Below the pieces are notes generated by a model, which was given only the letters and a program-made list of their open reading frames with translations, ran no database searches and was not told the origin of the DNA. DNA of 64,000 nucleotides from the NCBI GenBank assembly GCA_963839925.1, contig CAWIWV010000001.1, forward strand, positions 806,001-870,000. Direction: 5' to 3'. The translations under genes and the position numbers were made by a program. Source of the DNA: Bog-756 sp963839925. GTDB lineage: Bacteria > Actinomycetota > Acidimicrobiia > Acidimicrobiales > RAAP-2. Each line of letters begins with the position of its first letter. Position 1 is the stretch's first letter. Positions 25,403 through 34,031 of this stretch are shown piece by piece.

Positions 25403-27028
25403 ATGGCAACGGCGGGACTGACAGTCCGGATGGCGGCGGTGGGAGTAGGGGCGCCGGTGGAGGTTGCACCGCGCGCCTCCGAGGTCGACGGTCCCATTCC
25501 GCCCGAGTCAGGTGCCGGCAAGCAGCCCCTCGACCGGGTGGAGGCTCGTCGTCAGGCGAGGCGTTGGCGGGTGATCCGGACGGTCGGTTGGGTCGCGTTC
25601 GGTCTGTGGTTGGTCGTCCTCATCGCGTTTTCGGTCACGCTCTACCGTCGGTTCTTCCTCGGTGAGGATTTCGGCATCTACTACCAGGCATGGACTCAGA
25701 TCGCATCGGGACACCTCAACCCCTACAACTCGGTGTACGGGTACCCGTTCATCAAGGGAAATCTGGAGCTGATCCTCTGGCCGCTCGCCTTCTTCCACCT
25801 CATCGTTCCCCAATCCTTCTTCCTGCTCGTCGTGCAGGATGTCTGCGTGGCAGGGACCGGGTTGGTCGCCTACCTCTGGATCATCGACGTCCTCGAGCGC
25901 CGGACCATGCCGGTATGGGTGGCGTCGATCGTGGCCGTCGGCGTGGTGGCCGTGACCGTGGTCAACCCGGGCTCCTACGGGACGGTGGGCTTCGATATCC
26001 ACCTCGAACCGATCGGCACCCTCTTCCTTCTGCTGGCGGGCCGAGACCTGTGGAACGGTCGTCTGCAACGAGGGTTGGTGTTCGCCGGCATCGTGCTTCT
26101 CTGTGGTTCGCTCTCCACGATCAGTCTGTTCGGCCTCGGCGTCTCCGCGGTGTTGGCCGGACCGAAAACCCGCCGCCGTGGGTTGCTGATCATGGGCGCG
26201 AGCTTCGCGTGGCTGGCGACCATCAGCACCCTGCATTTCGACCAAGGTGGCGGCAGCCTCTATGCGTACCTGGCGGGACGGAACTCCGGTGGGGGGACGC
26301 CAGGGATGACCTCGGTGGCGAAGGGCATCGTGACCCGTCCACTCCGGGTGGTCCACCAACTCCAGTCGCGCCTCGGCGACATCTGGGTGCTGCTCCGTCC
26401 GGCCGGGGTGATCGGACTGGCGTCTGCATGGGGGTTCGGAGTTCCGGCGGCGGTGATCCTCACCGACGCGTTGAATTCACAGCAGATCTACATCCAGGAG
26501 GCTTTCCAGAACTTCGCCGTCTTCCCGTTCCTGTTGGTCGGGACGGTCATGGTGTTGGCAGGTCTCGCGTCAAGCCTGCACCGCAACCGCCTGCTCGTCG
26601 GGGTGGTCGGTCTGGTCGGGATCCTCTTGGTGACTCAGTCGCTCTTCTTCGGGATCGGCCGCTCCCCGGCCGACGTGCGGGCACTTCTCGCCCAACCGCC
26701 CACTTCGGCCCAGGCAGCTCGCCTGCAGACTGCGCTGGCGGAGACACCGGGCTCTGCCGAAGTGTTCGCGCCGCTCTCGGTGCTCGGCCGGTTCTGTGGA
26801 CGAGAGAACTGCCACTACTTCAACTGGTACGCCCCCCAGCCGGTCCGGAGCACCCCGGTGGTCTTCGTGTTCGCTCCGCCCTACGAGGGAGCCCCGATCA
26901 GCGTCGTACAAGCGTCGATCAACCACCTCCGCCGTGATCTGCATCCGCGGGTGCTCACCGATGGTGACGGCGTGACGGTGCTTCTCTGGCGACCGCCGCC
27001 TGGCACGAAGAAGGTCTCCATTCCCTGA
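25403..27028 (+). CDS. DUF2079-like polytopic membrane protein
   Basis: About 541 residues with a basic juxtamembrane region (VEARRQARRWRVIR) and a first membrane helix near residue 55. The next loop, EDFGIYYQAWTQIASGHLNPYNSVYG, ending in LELILWPLAFFHLIVP, resembles the DUF2079 pattern (Asp-x-x-x-x-x-Gln then large helices). Some eight further helices follow, with a soluble C-terminal part (about 430-541) that includes RFCGRENCHYFNWY with two Cys. GT-C-like ancestry has been suggested for such proteins, but I assign no reaction. Start unclear: ATG 25403 is taken; TTG 25394, ATG 25430 and GTG 25439 are in frame. Faces the plsC gene divergently. Confidence 0.65.
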   Translation: MATAGLTVRMAAVGVGAPVEVAPRASEVDGPIPPESGAGKQPLDRVEARRQARRWRVIRTVGWVAFGLWLVVLIAFSVTLYRRFFLGEDFGIYYQAWTQIASGHLNPYNSVYGYPFIKGNLELILWPLAFFHLIVPQSFFLLVVQDVCVAGTGLVAYLWIIDVLERRTMPVWVASIVAVGVVAVTVVNPGSYGTVGFDIHLEPIGTLFLLLAGRDLWNGRLQRGLVFAGIVLLCGSLSTISLFGLGVSAVLAGPKTRRRGLLIMGASFAWLATISTLHFDQGGGSLYAYLAGRNSGGGTPGMTSVAKGIVTRPLRVVHQLQSRLGDIWVLLRPAGVIGLASAWGFGVPAAVILTDALNSQQIYIQEAFQNFAVFPFLLVGTVMVLAGLASSLHRNRLLVGVVGLVGILLVTQSLFFGIGRSPADVRALLAQPPTSAQAARLQTALAETPGSAEVFAPLSVLGRFCGRENCHYFNWYAPQPVRSTPVVFVFAPPYEGAPISVVQASINHLRRDLHPRVLTDGDGVTVLLWRPPPGTKKVSIP

Positions 27029-27047
27029 CCGGATCGGCCCAGAGGGC

Positions 27048-28436
27048 TCAGGGTCTGGCTGCGCCGACGAACCCCTCGGACCACACCGGATCGAAGGTCA
27101 CCACCGTGCCGGTGTGAGCCGCCTGAATGATCGTCCCGCTGCCGAAGGCCGTCGACCGCCCGTCCAGCGTCGGACCGACATACATGACCACGTGGTCGAT
27201 GCCGGTCCCGCCGAAGTCGTAGAAGAGCAGATCGCCCGGCTCGAGATCGGAAGCGCTCACATGGGGGAACTCGGCATACTGATCGGCTGCGGAGTGGTCC
27301 ATGGTCACACCGGCGTTGGCCCATGCCAGCATGGTGAGGCCGGAGCAGTCCACGCCCGCAAAGCTGGATCCTCCCCACACATAGGGAACGCCGAGGTACT
27401 GCATCGCCGCGTGGACGGCCGCCAGACCGGCAGCGGTGGGACTGTCGCCGTACGCGAAGGTCACCCCGCCGGCACTGCTCGCCGCTCGATTCGCTGCGGT
27501 CACCGCGTTCTGAGCAGCCTCGCTTCCGCCGCTCACCGTCGCGGCCACCTGCGCCGCGTTCGACGCTTGTGTGGCGGCAGCCTGGGCAGCGGTCGACGAG
27601 CTTGCGGCCGCAGCGGTCTTCGCGTCGGCGGCCGCCTGTTGGGCAGCCTGCTCGGCGATCTGACCGGCGAGAACGCCTTTGACCCTGTCCAACGTCGTCT
27701 CTGCCTGCGAGCTTGCCGCGGCGGCGCTCTGGCGGGCTCGGTTCTCCACGCCGAGCTGAGCGGTCTGTGCCCGTTGTTCTGCGATGAGTTTCGAGCGGGT
27801 CGCGGCCAGCTTCTGTTGATCGCTCTGGACCACGGCCACTTCCCCGGTGATGGCGACCGCGTTCTCCTTCTGGTACACCTCGCGGACATCCGATCCTGTG
27901 CTCGGAGCGGAGAAGAGCTCCGAGAGACCACTCGCGGATGCGTCGTCCACGTAGGCCTCGATCGCGTCGTCTCGCAGCAATCCGCGTTCCGTCCCGAGTT
28001 TGGACTTCTGTACTTCCGCTGCGGCCTCGGTCGCCCGCAGCGACGTCGTCGTGCTGTTGAGTGCGATCACCGACTGGTTGTACTGCTCATCGGCACGGTC
28101 CAAGGCGTCCTGTTCGTGTGAGATCTGGTTCTCCAGGGCGGTCACCTGGTGTTCGGTCGCCTCGATCTGGGACTGAACGGACGATGACGCCGTCGGTGTC
28201 GTTGTCATCGGCAGAGCGGCGGTGCCTGTGGGCGATGTGGTCGACGTGGTGGAGGTCGTCGAGGTTGTCGACGAGGTCGAGGTCGTCGACGAGCCGGTTC
28301 CTTCGGCGGCCGCGACGGACCCTGGGGCGACAAGCAATCCGAGCACGGTCAACAGGCACAAGGCAGCCGCGGCGACCCGCTGGTACGCCCCCGCGTTCGT
28401 TGACCGCCTGTCGGTGACCGATGTCACTTGCAGCAC
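27048..28436 (-). CDS. Secreted NlpC/P60 peptidoglycan endopeptidase with coiled-coil domain
   Basis: 462 residues, exported (signal about 18-45, ending APGSVAAAEG). A Ser/Thr linker is followed by a long coiled coil (about 88-300; QSQIEATEHQVTALENQISHEQ and later Ala/Gln-rich stretches), as in RipA/RipC-like hydrolases that are held inactive by it. The C-terminal NlpC/P60 domain (about 335-462) has PYVWGGSSFAGVDCSGLTML with the catalytic Cys (about 363) and IDHVVMYVGP with the His (about 413). It cuts D-Glu-mDAP cross-links during cell separation. GTG 28436 follows a CAGGGAG ribosome site on the minus strand. Confidence 0.9.
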   Translation of the reverse strand: MLQVTSVTDRRSTNAGAYQRVAAAALCLLTVLGLLVAPGSVAAAEGTGSSTTSTSSTTSTTSTTSTTSPTGTAALPMTTTPTASSSVQSQIEATEHQVTALENQISHEQDALDRADEQYNQSVIALNSTTTSLRATEAAAEVQKSKLGTERGLLRDDAIEAYVDDASASGLSELFSAPSTGSDVREVYQKENAVAITGEVAVVQSDQQKLAATRSKLIAEQRAQTAQLGVENRARQSAAAASSQAETTLDRVKGVLAGQIAEQAAQQAAADAKTAAAASSSTAAQAAATQASNAAQVAATVSGGSEAAQNAVTAANRAASSAGGVTFAYGDSPTAAGLAAVHAAMQYLGVPYVWGGSSFAGVDCSGLTMLAWANAGVTMDHSAADQYAEFPHVSASDLEPGDLLFYDFGGTGIDHVVMYVGPTLDGRSTAFGSGTIIQAAHTGTVVTFDPVWSEGFVGAARP

Positions 28437-28549
28437 ACTTCGCTCCCTGCCCGGTGCGATCCGACGGCCATGACGGGCATGATGGGCATCGGACTCGATA
28501 GGTTGCCTGAGTCATCGGCAGGTCGGCACCACAACTGGAGGGCGATTCG

Positions 28550-30142
28550 GTGAAGGGGGAGGTGGAGGTCCGAGGCGGAAGGGTCCGTGGTGTCCAACGC
28601 CAGGGGCAATGGTCGTTCTCCGGCATTCCCTACGCGTCCACCCACGAGGGCAGCGGTCGCTGGCGACCTCCGGGGCCGGTGACCGGGTGGACCGGAGTAC
28701 GGGCCTGTGAGCGCTTCGGGCCGATCGCGCCCCAGTCGCCCGGGCTGGTCGAGCTGTCGTTGGGGGGCGAGCCCGACGAACAGGCCGAGGACTGTCTGAC
28801 CCTCAACATCTGGACCCCCGCGCCCGACGGTGGCAAGAGGCCGGTAATGGTCTGGGTCCATGGGGGTTCGTTCGTCTCCGGTTCGGGAGCGGGAAGCCTG
28901 TACCGAGGTGGCATGTTGTCACACGAAGGGGATGTCGTGGTAGTCACCCTCAACTACCGGTTGGGCCTCCTCGGTTTCCTCGCTCACCCCGCCCTGGAAG
29001 TCCCGGATCAGACCTGGTTGGATGGCGAGGAGTGGGTGGGCTTCGGAAACTGGGGCCTCGCCGACCAGGTGACCGCTCTCCACTGGGTCAAGGAGCACAT
29101 CGCCGACTTCGGTGGGGACCCCGGGAACGTGACCATCTTCGGAGAGTCGGCCGGTGGCATGAGCATCTCGGCCCTGCTCGCCGTGCCCGCAGCTCGGGGC
29201 CTGTTCCATCGGGCGATCATCCAGAGCGGCCCCCCGTATACCTACACGGCGGAAAGGGCGGCGGAGCGTGCGGAACAGGTCGCCGCCCACCTGGGAGTGC
29301 CGTTGACCAGGGCTGCGATGGAGAAAGTGCCGGTCGGCGACCTGGTGAAGGCCGCGGCGGAGCTCGGCGCGATCGTGGCTGCCAAGGACGATCCCGCCTT
29401 GCTGATGCTCCCGGCGATCGACGGTGGGTTGTTGGCTGCCTCCCCGGAAGAAGCGATTGCGAACGGATCGGTCTGCGATGTGCCCTTGCTGACCGGGACC
29501 ACCCGTGACGAGTCGGCGTTCTTTGCAGTCGGGAGTGCGGCGCTGAACGCGCTGGACGAGGAGGGCTTGCTCAAGTGGATCCTTCGGATCACCTCTCATC
29601 GGGAGGAGGCTGAGGAGCTGATCGGTTCGGTCCGTTCTGCCCGCGCAGGGCGTGGCGAGCCGGTGAGTCCGCGCGATCTCTGGGTGGCGATCGCGACCGA
29701 GTACGTGTTCCGGGCGCCCACCGTTCGCCTTGCCGAGGCGCATTCCCATGCCGCGCAGCCGGGGGTGGGCACGCACTGCTACCTGTTCACCTGGGAGTCG
29801 CCGCTGTTCGGAGGAATCCTCGGTTCGTGCCATGCCCTGGACGTCCCTTTCGCCTTCGGTACCGTCCACAATCCGGCGGTGCAGACATTTGCCGGGGGAG
29901 GGGAGCAAGCCTTCGAGCTCTCGGCGAGCATGCGTGAGGCCTGGGTGGCGTTCGCTCGGAGCGGTACTCCCGGGAGATGGCCGCGTTGGGATGCACAGAC
30001 GAGGCAGACGACGGTGCTCGGCCCGTGGCCCGGTAGCGATGGAATCGAGCATCAAGTCCACCGCCCACGGGATGAGGAGCTCGAGGCGATGGCAGCGGTG
30101 ATGGATGCCCGGCCGGTCACCGGTTCCAGAGGCGGCCGATGA
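28550..30142 (+). CDS. Type B carboxylesterase
   Basis: 530-residue alpha/beta hydrolase of the carboxylesterase/para-nitrobenzyl esterase family. Motifs: the N-terminal GIPYASTHEGSGRWRPP, EDCLTLNIWTP, oxyanion hole VHGGSFVSGSG (about 103-113), nucleophile elbow FGESAGG (Ser about 199), the acid region TRDESAFF, and the catalytic His in CHALDVPFAFG (about 427). No signal peptide, so intracellular. GTG 28550 has GGAGGG at 28537-28542 seven bases upstream. Divergent from the NlpC gene. Natural ester unknown. Confidence 0.93.
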   Translation: MKGEVEVRGGRVRGVQRQGQWSFSGIPYASTHEGSGRWRPPGPVTGWTGVRACERFGPIAPQSPGLVELSLGGEPDEQAEDCLTLNIWTPAPDGGKRPVMVWVHGGSFVSGSGAGSLYRGGMLSHEGDVVVVTLNYRLGLLGFLAHPALEVPDQTWLDGEEWVGFGNWGLADQVTALHWVKEHIADFGGDPGNVTIFGESAGGMSISALLAVPAARGLFHRAIIQSGPPYTYTAERAAERAEQVAAHLGVPLTRAAMEKVPVGDLVKAAAELGAIVAAKDDPALLMLPAIDGGLLAASPEEAIANGSVCDVPLLTGTTRDESAFFAVGSAALNALDEEGLLKWILRITSHREEAEELIGSVRSARAGRGEPVSPRDLWVAIATEYVFRAPTVRLAEAHSHAAQPGVGTHCYLFTWESPLFGGILGSCHALDVPFAFGTVHNPAVQTFAGGGEQAFELSASMREAWVAFARSGTPGRWPRWDAQTRQTTVLGPWPGSDGIEHQVHRPRDEELEAMAAVMDARPVTGSRGGR

Positions 30143-30167
30143 GGCCGTCCAACTGCGGACCACCTGC

Positions 30168-30241
30168 GGGGACGTAGCCCAATCGGCAGAGGCAGGGCGC
30201 TTAAACCGCCTCCAGTGAGGGTTCGACTCCCTCCGTCCCCA
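30168..30241 (+). tRNA. tRNA with anticodon UAA (leucine), short variable region
   Basis: A 74-base cloverleaf: acceptor GGGGACG/CGTCCCC, a 3-bp D stem GCC/GGC with an 11-base loop CAATCGGCAGA, anticodon stem GGGCG/CGCCT with loop CTTAAAC (UAA at 30202-30204), and a T arm GAGGG/CCCTC with loop TTCGACT. Discriminator is A; CCA is not encoded. Anticodon, A73 and the large-looped 3-bp D arm all look leucine-like, yet the variable region has just five bases (CCAGT) where leucine tRNAs carry a long arm. Function as a leucine tRNA is therefore uncertain. Confidence 0.82.
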
Positions 30242-30382
30242 CTCAGAGTGCTACGTGGCTACGAGTACTACAGCAAAGAGATGGCGAGTTCTATTTCTGC
30301 TCGAATAGAGGCAAGAATTCACCGCTGTGACGGCCAGACTGTCCGACGCCCGCATTGGGCGTTCGCGAGAAGAGATGAGGAC
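30242..30382 (+). other. AT-richer stretch between tRNA and methyltransferase
   Basis: Lower in GC than its surroundings, with no convincing gene. It holds one short hairpin, ACGCCC/GGGCGT with loop GCATT at 30346-30362, which could be a tRNA transcript terminator or mark an old insertion at the tRNA 3' end. No integrase or direct repeat of the tRNA end was seen. Confidence 0.4.
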
Positions 30383-30997
30383 GTGACCGAAGCTACAGCG
30401 CCACACCCTGACTGGGACGAGTCCTATGTCGGCCCGCCACCGCCCTGGGATATCGGCTGCCCGCAGCCCGCCTTCGAACGCCTTGCCGAGTCCGGAGCGC
30501 TCACCGGCGAACTGCTCGATGCCGGTTGTGGTACTGGAGAGCACACCATCCTCACCGCGCTCCACGGCGCCCAAGCGGTCGGGATCGACGTCTCTCCGCG
30601 CGCCATCGAGATTGCCCGGCGCAAGGCAGCCGACCGCGGAGCTTCCTGCAGATTCCAGGTCCTCGACGCACTGCATCTCGATGAACTCGGCGTGCTGTTC
30701 GATACCGTGGTCGACAGCGGGTTGTTCCACGTCTTCGAGGATGCGGCTCGTGCCCAGTACGTGAGCTCTCTCTCCGACGTGGTTCGCCCAGGTGGCCACG
30801 TCCACCTGATGTGCTTCAGTGACCGTCAGCCGGGCGACTGGGGTCCTCGACGGGTCACCGAAAACGAGTTGCGTGCTTCGTTCAGTGACGGATGGAGAAT
30901 CGATTCGCTTGCCCCGAACAATTTCGAGCTCAATCCGGGTCTGGGCCCGACGACAGCGGAGGCCTGGCTCGTCGACGCGGTCCGGCTGGGTTCGTAG
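30383..30997 (+). CDS. Class I SAM-dependent methyltransferase (thiopurine-methyltransferase-like)
   Basis: 204 residues. The start WDESYVGPPPPWDIGCPQPAF is the pattern of small TPMT/tellurite-resistance-type methyltransferases. The SAM loop ELLDAGCGTGEHTILTALHG (about 41-60) is followed by VGIDVSPRAIEIARRKA and DTVVDSGLFHVFED. GTG 30383 is preferred because the family sequence begins within ten residues of it; the frame open upstream runs back into the tRNA and has no similarity. Substrate unknown. It is a stand-alone gene close to the odd tRNA. Confidence 0.85.
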   Translation: MTEATAPHPDWDESYVGPPPPWDIGCPQPAFERLAESGALTGELLDAGCGTGEHTILTALHGAQAVGIDVSPRAIEIARRKAADRGASCRFQVLDALHLDELGVLFDTVVDSGLFHVFEDAARAQYVSSLSDVVRPGGHVHLMCFSDRQPGDWGPRRVTENELRASFSDGWRIDSLAPNNFELNPGLGPTTAEAWLVDAVRLGS

Positions 30998-31053
30998 AGC
31001 GTCGCGTCGAAGTGCCGGCTCCCACGGGTACTACGAACTCGACCTTGCCGAAT

Positions 31054-31069
31054 CGACAACCAATTGTCG
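31054..31069. terminator. Short hairpin between convergent genes
   Basis: CGACAA and TTGTCG with a four-base loop (CCAA) form a 6-bp stem after the methyltransferase stop. Located between converging genes; could aid termination in either direction. No T tract. Confidence 0.35.
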
Positions 31070-31101
31070 CCGGCCTGCCGGCCCTTCGTGACGGAAGCAA
31101 C

Positions 31102-31123
31102 CCGGCTCAGGTCCCGGAGCCGG
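31102..31123. terminator. GC hairpin between convergent genes
   Basis: CCGGCTC and GAGCCGG pair perfectly over 7 bp with an eight-base loop. It lies just before the stop of the minus-strand SGNH hydrolase gene and after the methyltransferase, the place expected for a bidirectional terminator. No T tract follows. Confidence 0.45.
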
Positions 31124-31128
31124 CCGAG

Positions 31129-32802
31129 TCACGAGGCTCCGTCGTAGGTTGCCTTCGCGAGGGAGGTGGCCAGGGGGACCAACTCGGGATCGATGAACTG
31201 CTGGACACCAGCTTGGGTGAGGTGGGCCTGGTCGGCAATGCGGGTCTGGATCCCGTCGATCGATCCGACGTACACGCCTCCCGGATCGAGTAGTTCGTTG
31301 ACGTTCAGCACGGAGACGAACGAGCTGTCGCGGTGGGCCACCGTCGAGACGATCGAGTTGAAATCGTTCACGGCCCAAGCAGGAGTTCCGTCACCGAAGT
31401 AGGGAGAGGTTGCGAGGATCACGTGCGCGCCATCGGCGTGGACGGTGGCGAGCGCCTGGGTGAGGTTGGATTGAATGTCTTGGGCATAGGCGGGGTCACT
31501 CAGGTCGACGAAGCTCCCATCCCACGAGCGAGGCTGGCATTCCCAGTACCCGAGTTGCACGACCACCGCGTCGGGATGAAATCGCTGCACGACCCACTGC
31601 ATCTGGGCGAGCCATTCCGAGCAGGCCGCAGGGCTGGTTTGAATGCTTCCGGGTGCGGACCATTCCTCCATCTCCGCGCCGTCGGTGATGCCGCACCCGG
31701 GCATCGCTCCGTTGTCGACGACAAAGCCAGGGACGGTGGCCGCGGTGAAGAAGCCTTCGAAGTAGGCCAGCGAATCGCCCGCGAATGCCACGCGGGCAGG
31801 TCCGGCATGAGCCGCCTGCTCACCTGTCGGGAGAGGCAGGATGGCCACTGCCGCTGGAATCGATGCAGAGAGCAGGGCGGGGTAGAGCGGCGGATGGAGG
31901 GGAGAGCTGGCACCGCCCTCATAGGGAGCGTCACCGAATGCGTAGACCGAACCGTCTCGGCCTACCATCCAATACCCGTTCCCGAGCGGCGAGGCGGTGA
32001 GCGCGACGATGGGTGCCGACAGAGGCTGCCCTCCCATCGACCCGTCGAAGCGAGCATCCCCGAAGGCAAACAGCCCGCCGTCGGAGGCGACCAGCCAGTA
32101 GCCACTTCCGTCCGGACTCGTGGTCATCCCGACGATCGGACGATTGAGCGGCAGCCCTCCCATCGATCCGTCGAAGCGGGCGTCGCCGAAGGCAAAGACT
32201 CCACCGTCAGAGGCGACCAGCCAGTAGCCACGTCCGTCCGGCGTTGCAGCCATCCCGACGATCGGACGGTTGAGAGGCTGCCCTCCCATCGACCCGAAGA
32301 AGCCCGCGTCTCCGAAGGCGAAGATCCCTCCGTCGGAGGCGACCAGCCAGTAGCCCTCTCCGCGCGGACTCGTGGTCATCCCGACGATCGGACGATTGAG
32401 CGGCAGCCCTCCCATCGATCCGTCGAAGCGTGCGTCGCCGAAGGCAAAGACTCCACCGTCAGAGGCGACCAGCCAGTAGCCACGTCCGTCTGGTGCTGCA
32501 CCGACCACAGGCGCGTGCAAGGCGGTTTCGAGCAGGTCTCCCTCGAACCCGGCGCCGCCGTAGGTGATGACAGCGCCCGCGGCATCGACGACCGCATAGG
32601 CGCTGGCGATGGACCCATCGGGTCGGGTTGACGTCATTCGGGCTTGTACCGCCCCTGCCGGACGACTGACTGTCCATTGGGCGACAGACCCGATCAGGAG
32701 TGCCGCCACGCAGATGGCCGAGGTCCTCCAGAAGCTCCCGGATCCCACCATCGACCGTCGATCAGTCATGCCGGGGAACCGTACTTTCGCCGCCTCGGTC
32801 AT
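31129..32802 (-). CDS. Secreted SGNH hydrolase with GYWLVASDGG-type repeats
   Basis: About 557 residues, exported (hydrophobic helix TSAICVAALLIGSVAQWTV then A-G-A-V-Q-A). Residues about 60-280 are five tandem 42-residue repeats of the form GYWLVASDGGxFAFGDAxF-GSMGG-PLNRPIVGM plus a degenerate first copy; these may build a beta-propeller-like wall-binding module. The C-terminal half is an SGNH hydrolase: RVAFAGDSLAYFEGFF (Ser about 343), VVVQLGYWE as block III, and DQAHLTQAG with the Asp-His pair (about 525). Such domains de-O-acetylate or esterify surface glycans. ATG 32802 was chosen; ATG 32769 is an alternative. Divergent from the LpqC-like esterase, with starts only about 65 bases apart. 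Confidence 0.82.
   Translation of the reverse strand: MTEAAKVRFPGMTDRRSMVGSGSFWRTSAICVAALLIGSVAQWTVSRPAGAVQARMTSTRPDGSIASAYAVVDAAGAVITYGGAGFEGDLLETALHAPVVGAAPDGRGYWLVASDGGVFAFGDARFDGSMGGLPLNRPIVGMTTSPRGEGYWLVASDGGIFAFGDAGFFGSMGGQPLNRPIVGMAATPDGRGYWLVASDGGVFAFGDARFDGSMGGLPLNRPIVGMTTSPDGSGYWLVASDGGLFAFGDARFDGSMGGQPLSAPIVALTASPLGNGYWMVGRDGSVYAFGDAPYEGGASSPLHPPLYPALLSASIPAAVAILPLPTGEQAAHAGPARVAFAGDSLAYFEGFFTAATVPGFVVDNGAMPGCGITDGAEMEEWSAPGSIQTSPAACSEWLAQMQWVVQRFHPDAVVVQLGYWECQPRSWDGSFVDLSDPAYAQDIQSNLTQALATVHADGAHVILATSPYFGDGTPAWAVNDFNSIVSTVAHRDSSFVSVLNVNELLDPGGVYVGSIDGIQTRIADQAHLTQAGVQQFIDPELVPLATSLAKATYDGAS
31969..32516 (-). repeat. 126-bp coding repeats of the SGNH hydrolase gene
   Basis: Five tandem units of about 126 bp (42 codons), strongly alike in DNA as well as protein. 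Copies 1 and 3 share almost identical stretches, which suggests recent duplication or conversion. Confidence 0.85.
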
Positions 32803-32868
32803 GCGAGGCCGGCAGGGTAAGGTCGCCCGATTGTCCGGTGGCAGAGTTGCGGTCGAGGGGAAGGAAGA

Positions 32869-33960
32869 TTGGCACCCGATCGACGGCATCAGAGGCGTCG
32901 AAGCGGCCGAGAGGTGCTCGGAGGGCCGCGTCGTCGCCACTGGCTCGCGGGGATGTCGCTCCTGTTGCTGCTGGCCGGGTGTGGCGGCGCGCGTTCCCCG
33001 ACACCAGCCACGTCGACGTCTCCGTCCACCACCTTGCCGGCGAATGGAGGTGGATCCACGACCAGTTCGCCCACTTCGAGGGTCGCGCTCAGTGGGTGTG
33101 GGAGGACGGCACAACCGGGGACGATCACGGTGACTCCGAGGATCGGAGGGCGAGCACGTCTGGCCATCGTCCACCTGCCCAAGGGCTATCGGGGCACCAC
33201 ACCGGTCCCACTCGTGCTCAACCTGCACGGCAGCCGGTCGACCGCCTTGGCCCAGGAGGGATTCACCGGGATGGACTCCACCTCCGACGCCGACGGCTTC
33301 ATCGTGGTGTACCCCCAGGGTGATATCCCGGCGGGAGACGGATTCGAATGGAATGTCCCCGGTCAACCCCTCTCCGGCGGTGCCGCCGTTCCGGCCGACG
33401 CACCGGACGACGTTGCCTTTCTCCAGCAGCTGGTTGATCTGATGGAACGCAGCTACTGCGTCGACCGCAACCGCGTCTATGTCACGGGCTTTTCGGGCGG
33501 TGCCCGGATGGCGAGCCAACTCGGATGTGACGCGTCGGGAGTATTTGCCGCCATCGCCCCGGTGAGTGGTCTTCGGTTTCCTGCACCCTGCCCATCGACA
33601 CGGGCGGTGCCGGTGCTGTCATTCCATGGCACCGCCGACCCGATCGATCTCATCGCGGGCAATGGGCAGGCGTACTGGACCTACAGCGTCGCGGTCGCCG
33701 CCCAACGATGGGCCGCCCACAACGGTTGTGCACCGACGCCTGTGATCACCTCCCCAGAGGCCGGGGTGACGCAGTCCACCTTCGGCCACTGCTCGGGGGG
33801 ATCGACGGTCGAGCTGGCTGTGATCGCCGGCGAAGGTCACGAGTGGCCAGGAGGTCCCCACCTCCGGAAGGCGACGACCAGGGTGCTCGGCCCCCAGAGC
33901 TCCGCGATCGATGCGAATGCGGCGATCTGGGCGTTTTTCGATACGCATCCCCTCGGCTGA
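32869..33960 (+). CDS. Exported LpqC-like esterase (polyhydroxybutyrate depolymerase family), lipoprotein
   Basis: 363 residues. The signal ends in LLLLLAGC, a clear lipobox (Cys about 38), so it is a lipid-anchored surface enzyme. After a Thr/Ser linker the alpha/beta hydrolase domain shows PLVLNLHGSRSTAL (oxyanion hole), VYVTGFSGGARMASQL (nucleophile Ser), LSFHGTADPID (acid Asp) and GEGHEWPG (His), the set of the ferulic acid esterase/PHB depolymerase group. The TTG start 32869 is supported by GAGGGG at 32855-32860 and provides the Arg-rich signal n-region; ATG 32953 would lose it. Substrate likely an extracellular ester. Confidence 0.87.
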   Translation: MAPDRRHQRRRSGREVLGGPRRRHWLAGMSLLLLLAGCGGARSPTPATSTSPSTTLPANGGGSTTSSPTSRVALSGCGRTAQPGTITVTPRIGGRARLAIVHLPKGYRGTTPVPLVLNLHGSRSTALAQEGFTGMDSTSDADGFIVVYPQGDIPAGDGFEWNVPGQPLSGGAAVPADAPDDVAFLQQLVDLMERSYCVDRNRVYVTGFSGGARMASQLGCDASGVFAAIAPVSGLRFPAPCPSTRAVPVLSFHGTADPIDLIAGNGQAYWTYSVAVAAQRWAAHNGCAPTPVITSPEAGVTQSTFGHCSGGSTVELAVIAGEGHEWPGGPHLRKATTRVLGPQSSAIDANAAIWAFFDTHPLG

Positions 33961-34031
33961 GGAGCCAAACGAGTGGGGAACAACGCCGTCCGATCGCTGG
34001 GAGGAGCTCACAGGAGGATTAGGCTTGGGGG

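Noticed and set aside
30168..30400. Integrated element at the tRNA gene
   Set aside because: The downstream stretch is AT-richer, but there is no integrase, phage gene or repeated tRNA 3' end.
31054..31123. Riboswitch-like structure between convergent genes
   Set aside because: Just two simple hairpins between two stop codons, best read as terminators.
31333..32631. Plus-strand open frame opposite the SGNH hydrolase with apparent repeats
   Set aside because: The repeats are only the antisense of the GYWLVASDGG units; there is no start signal or motif. The plus frame at 35519-36634 opposite the amidase was rejected for the same reason.
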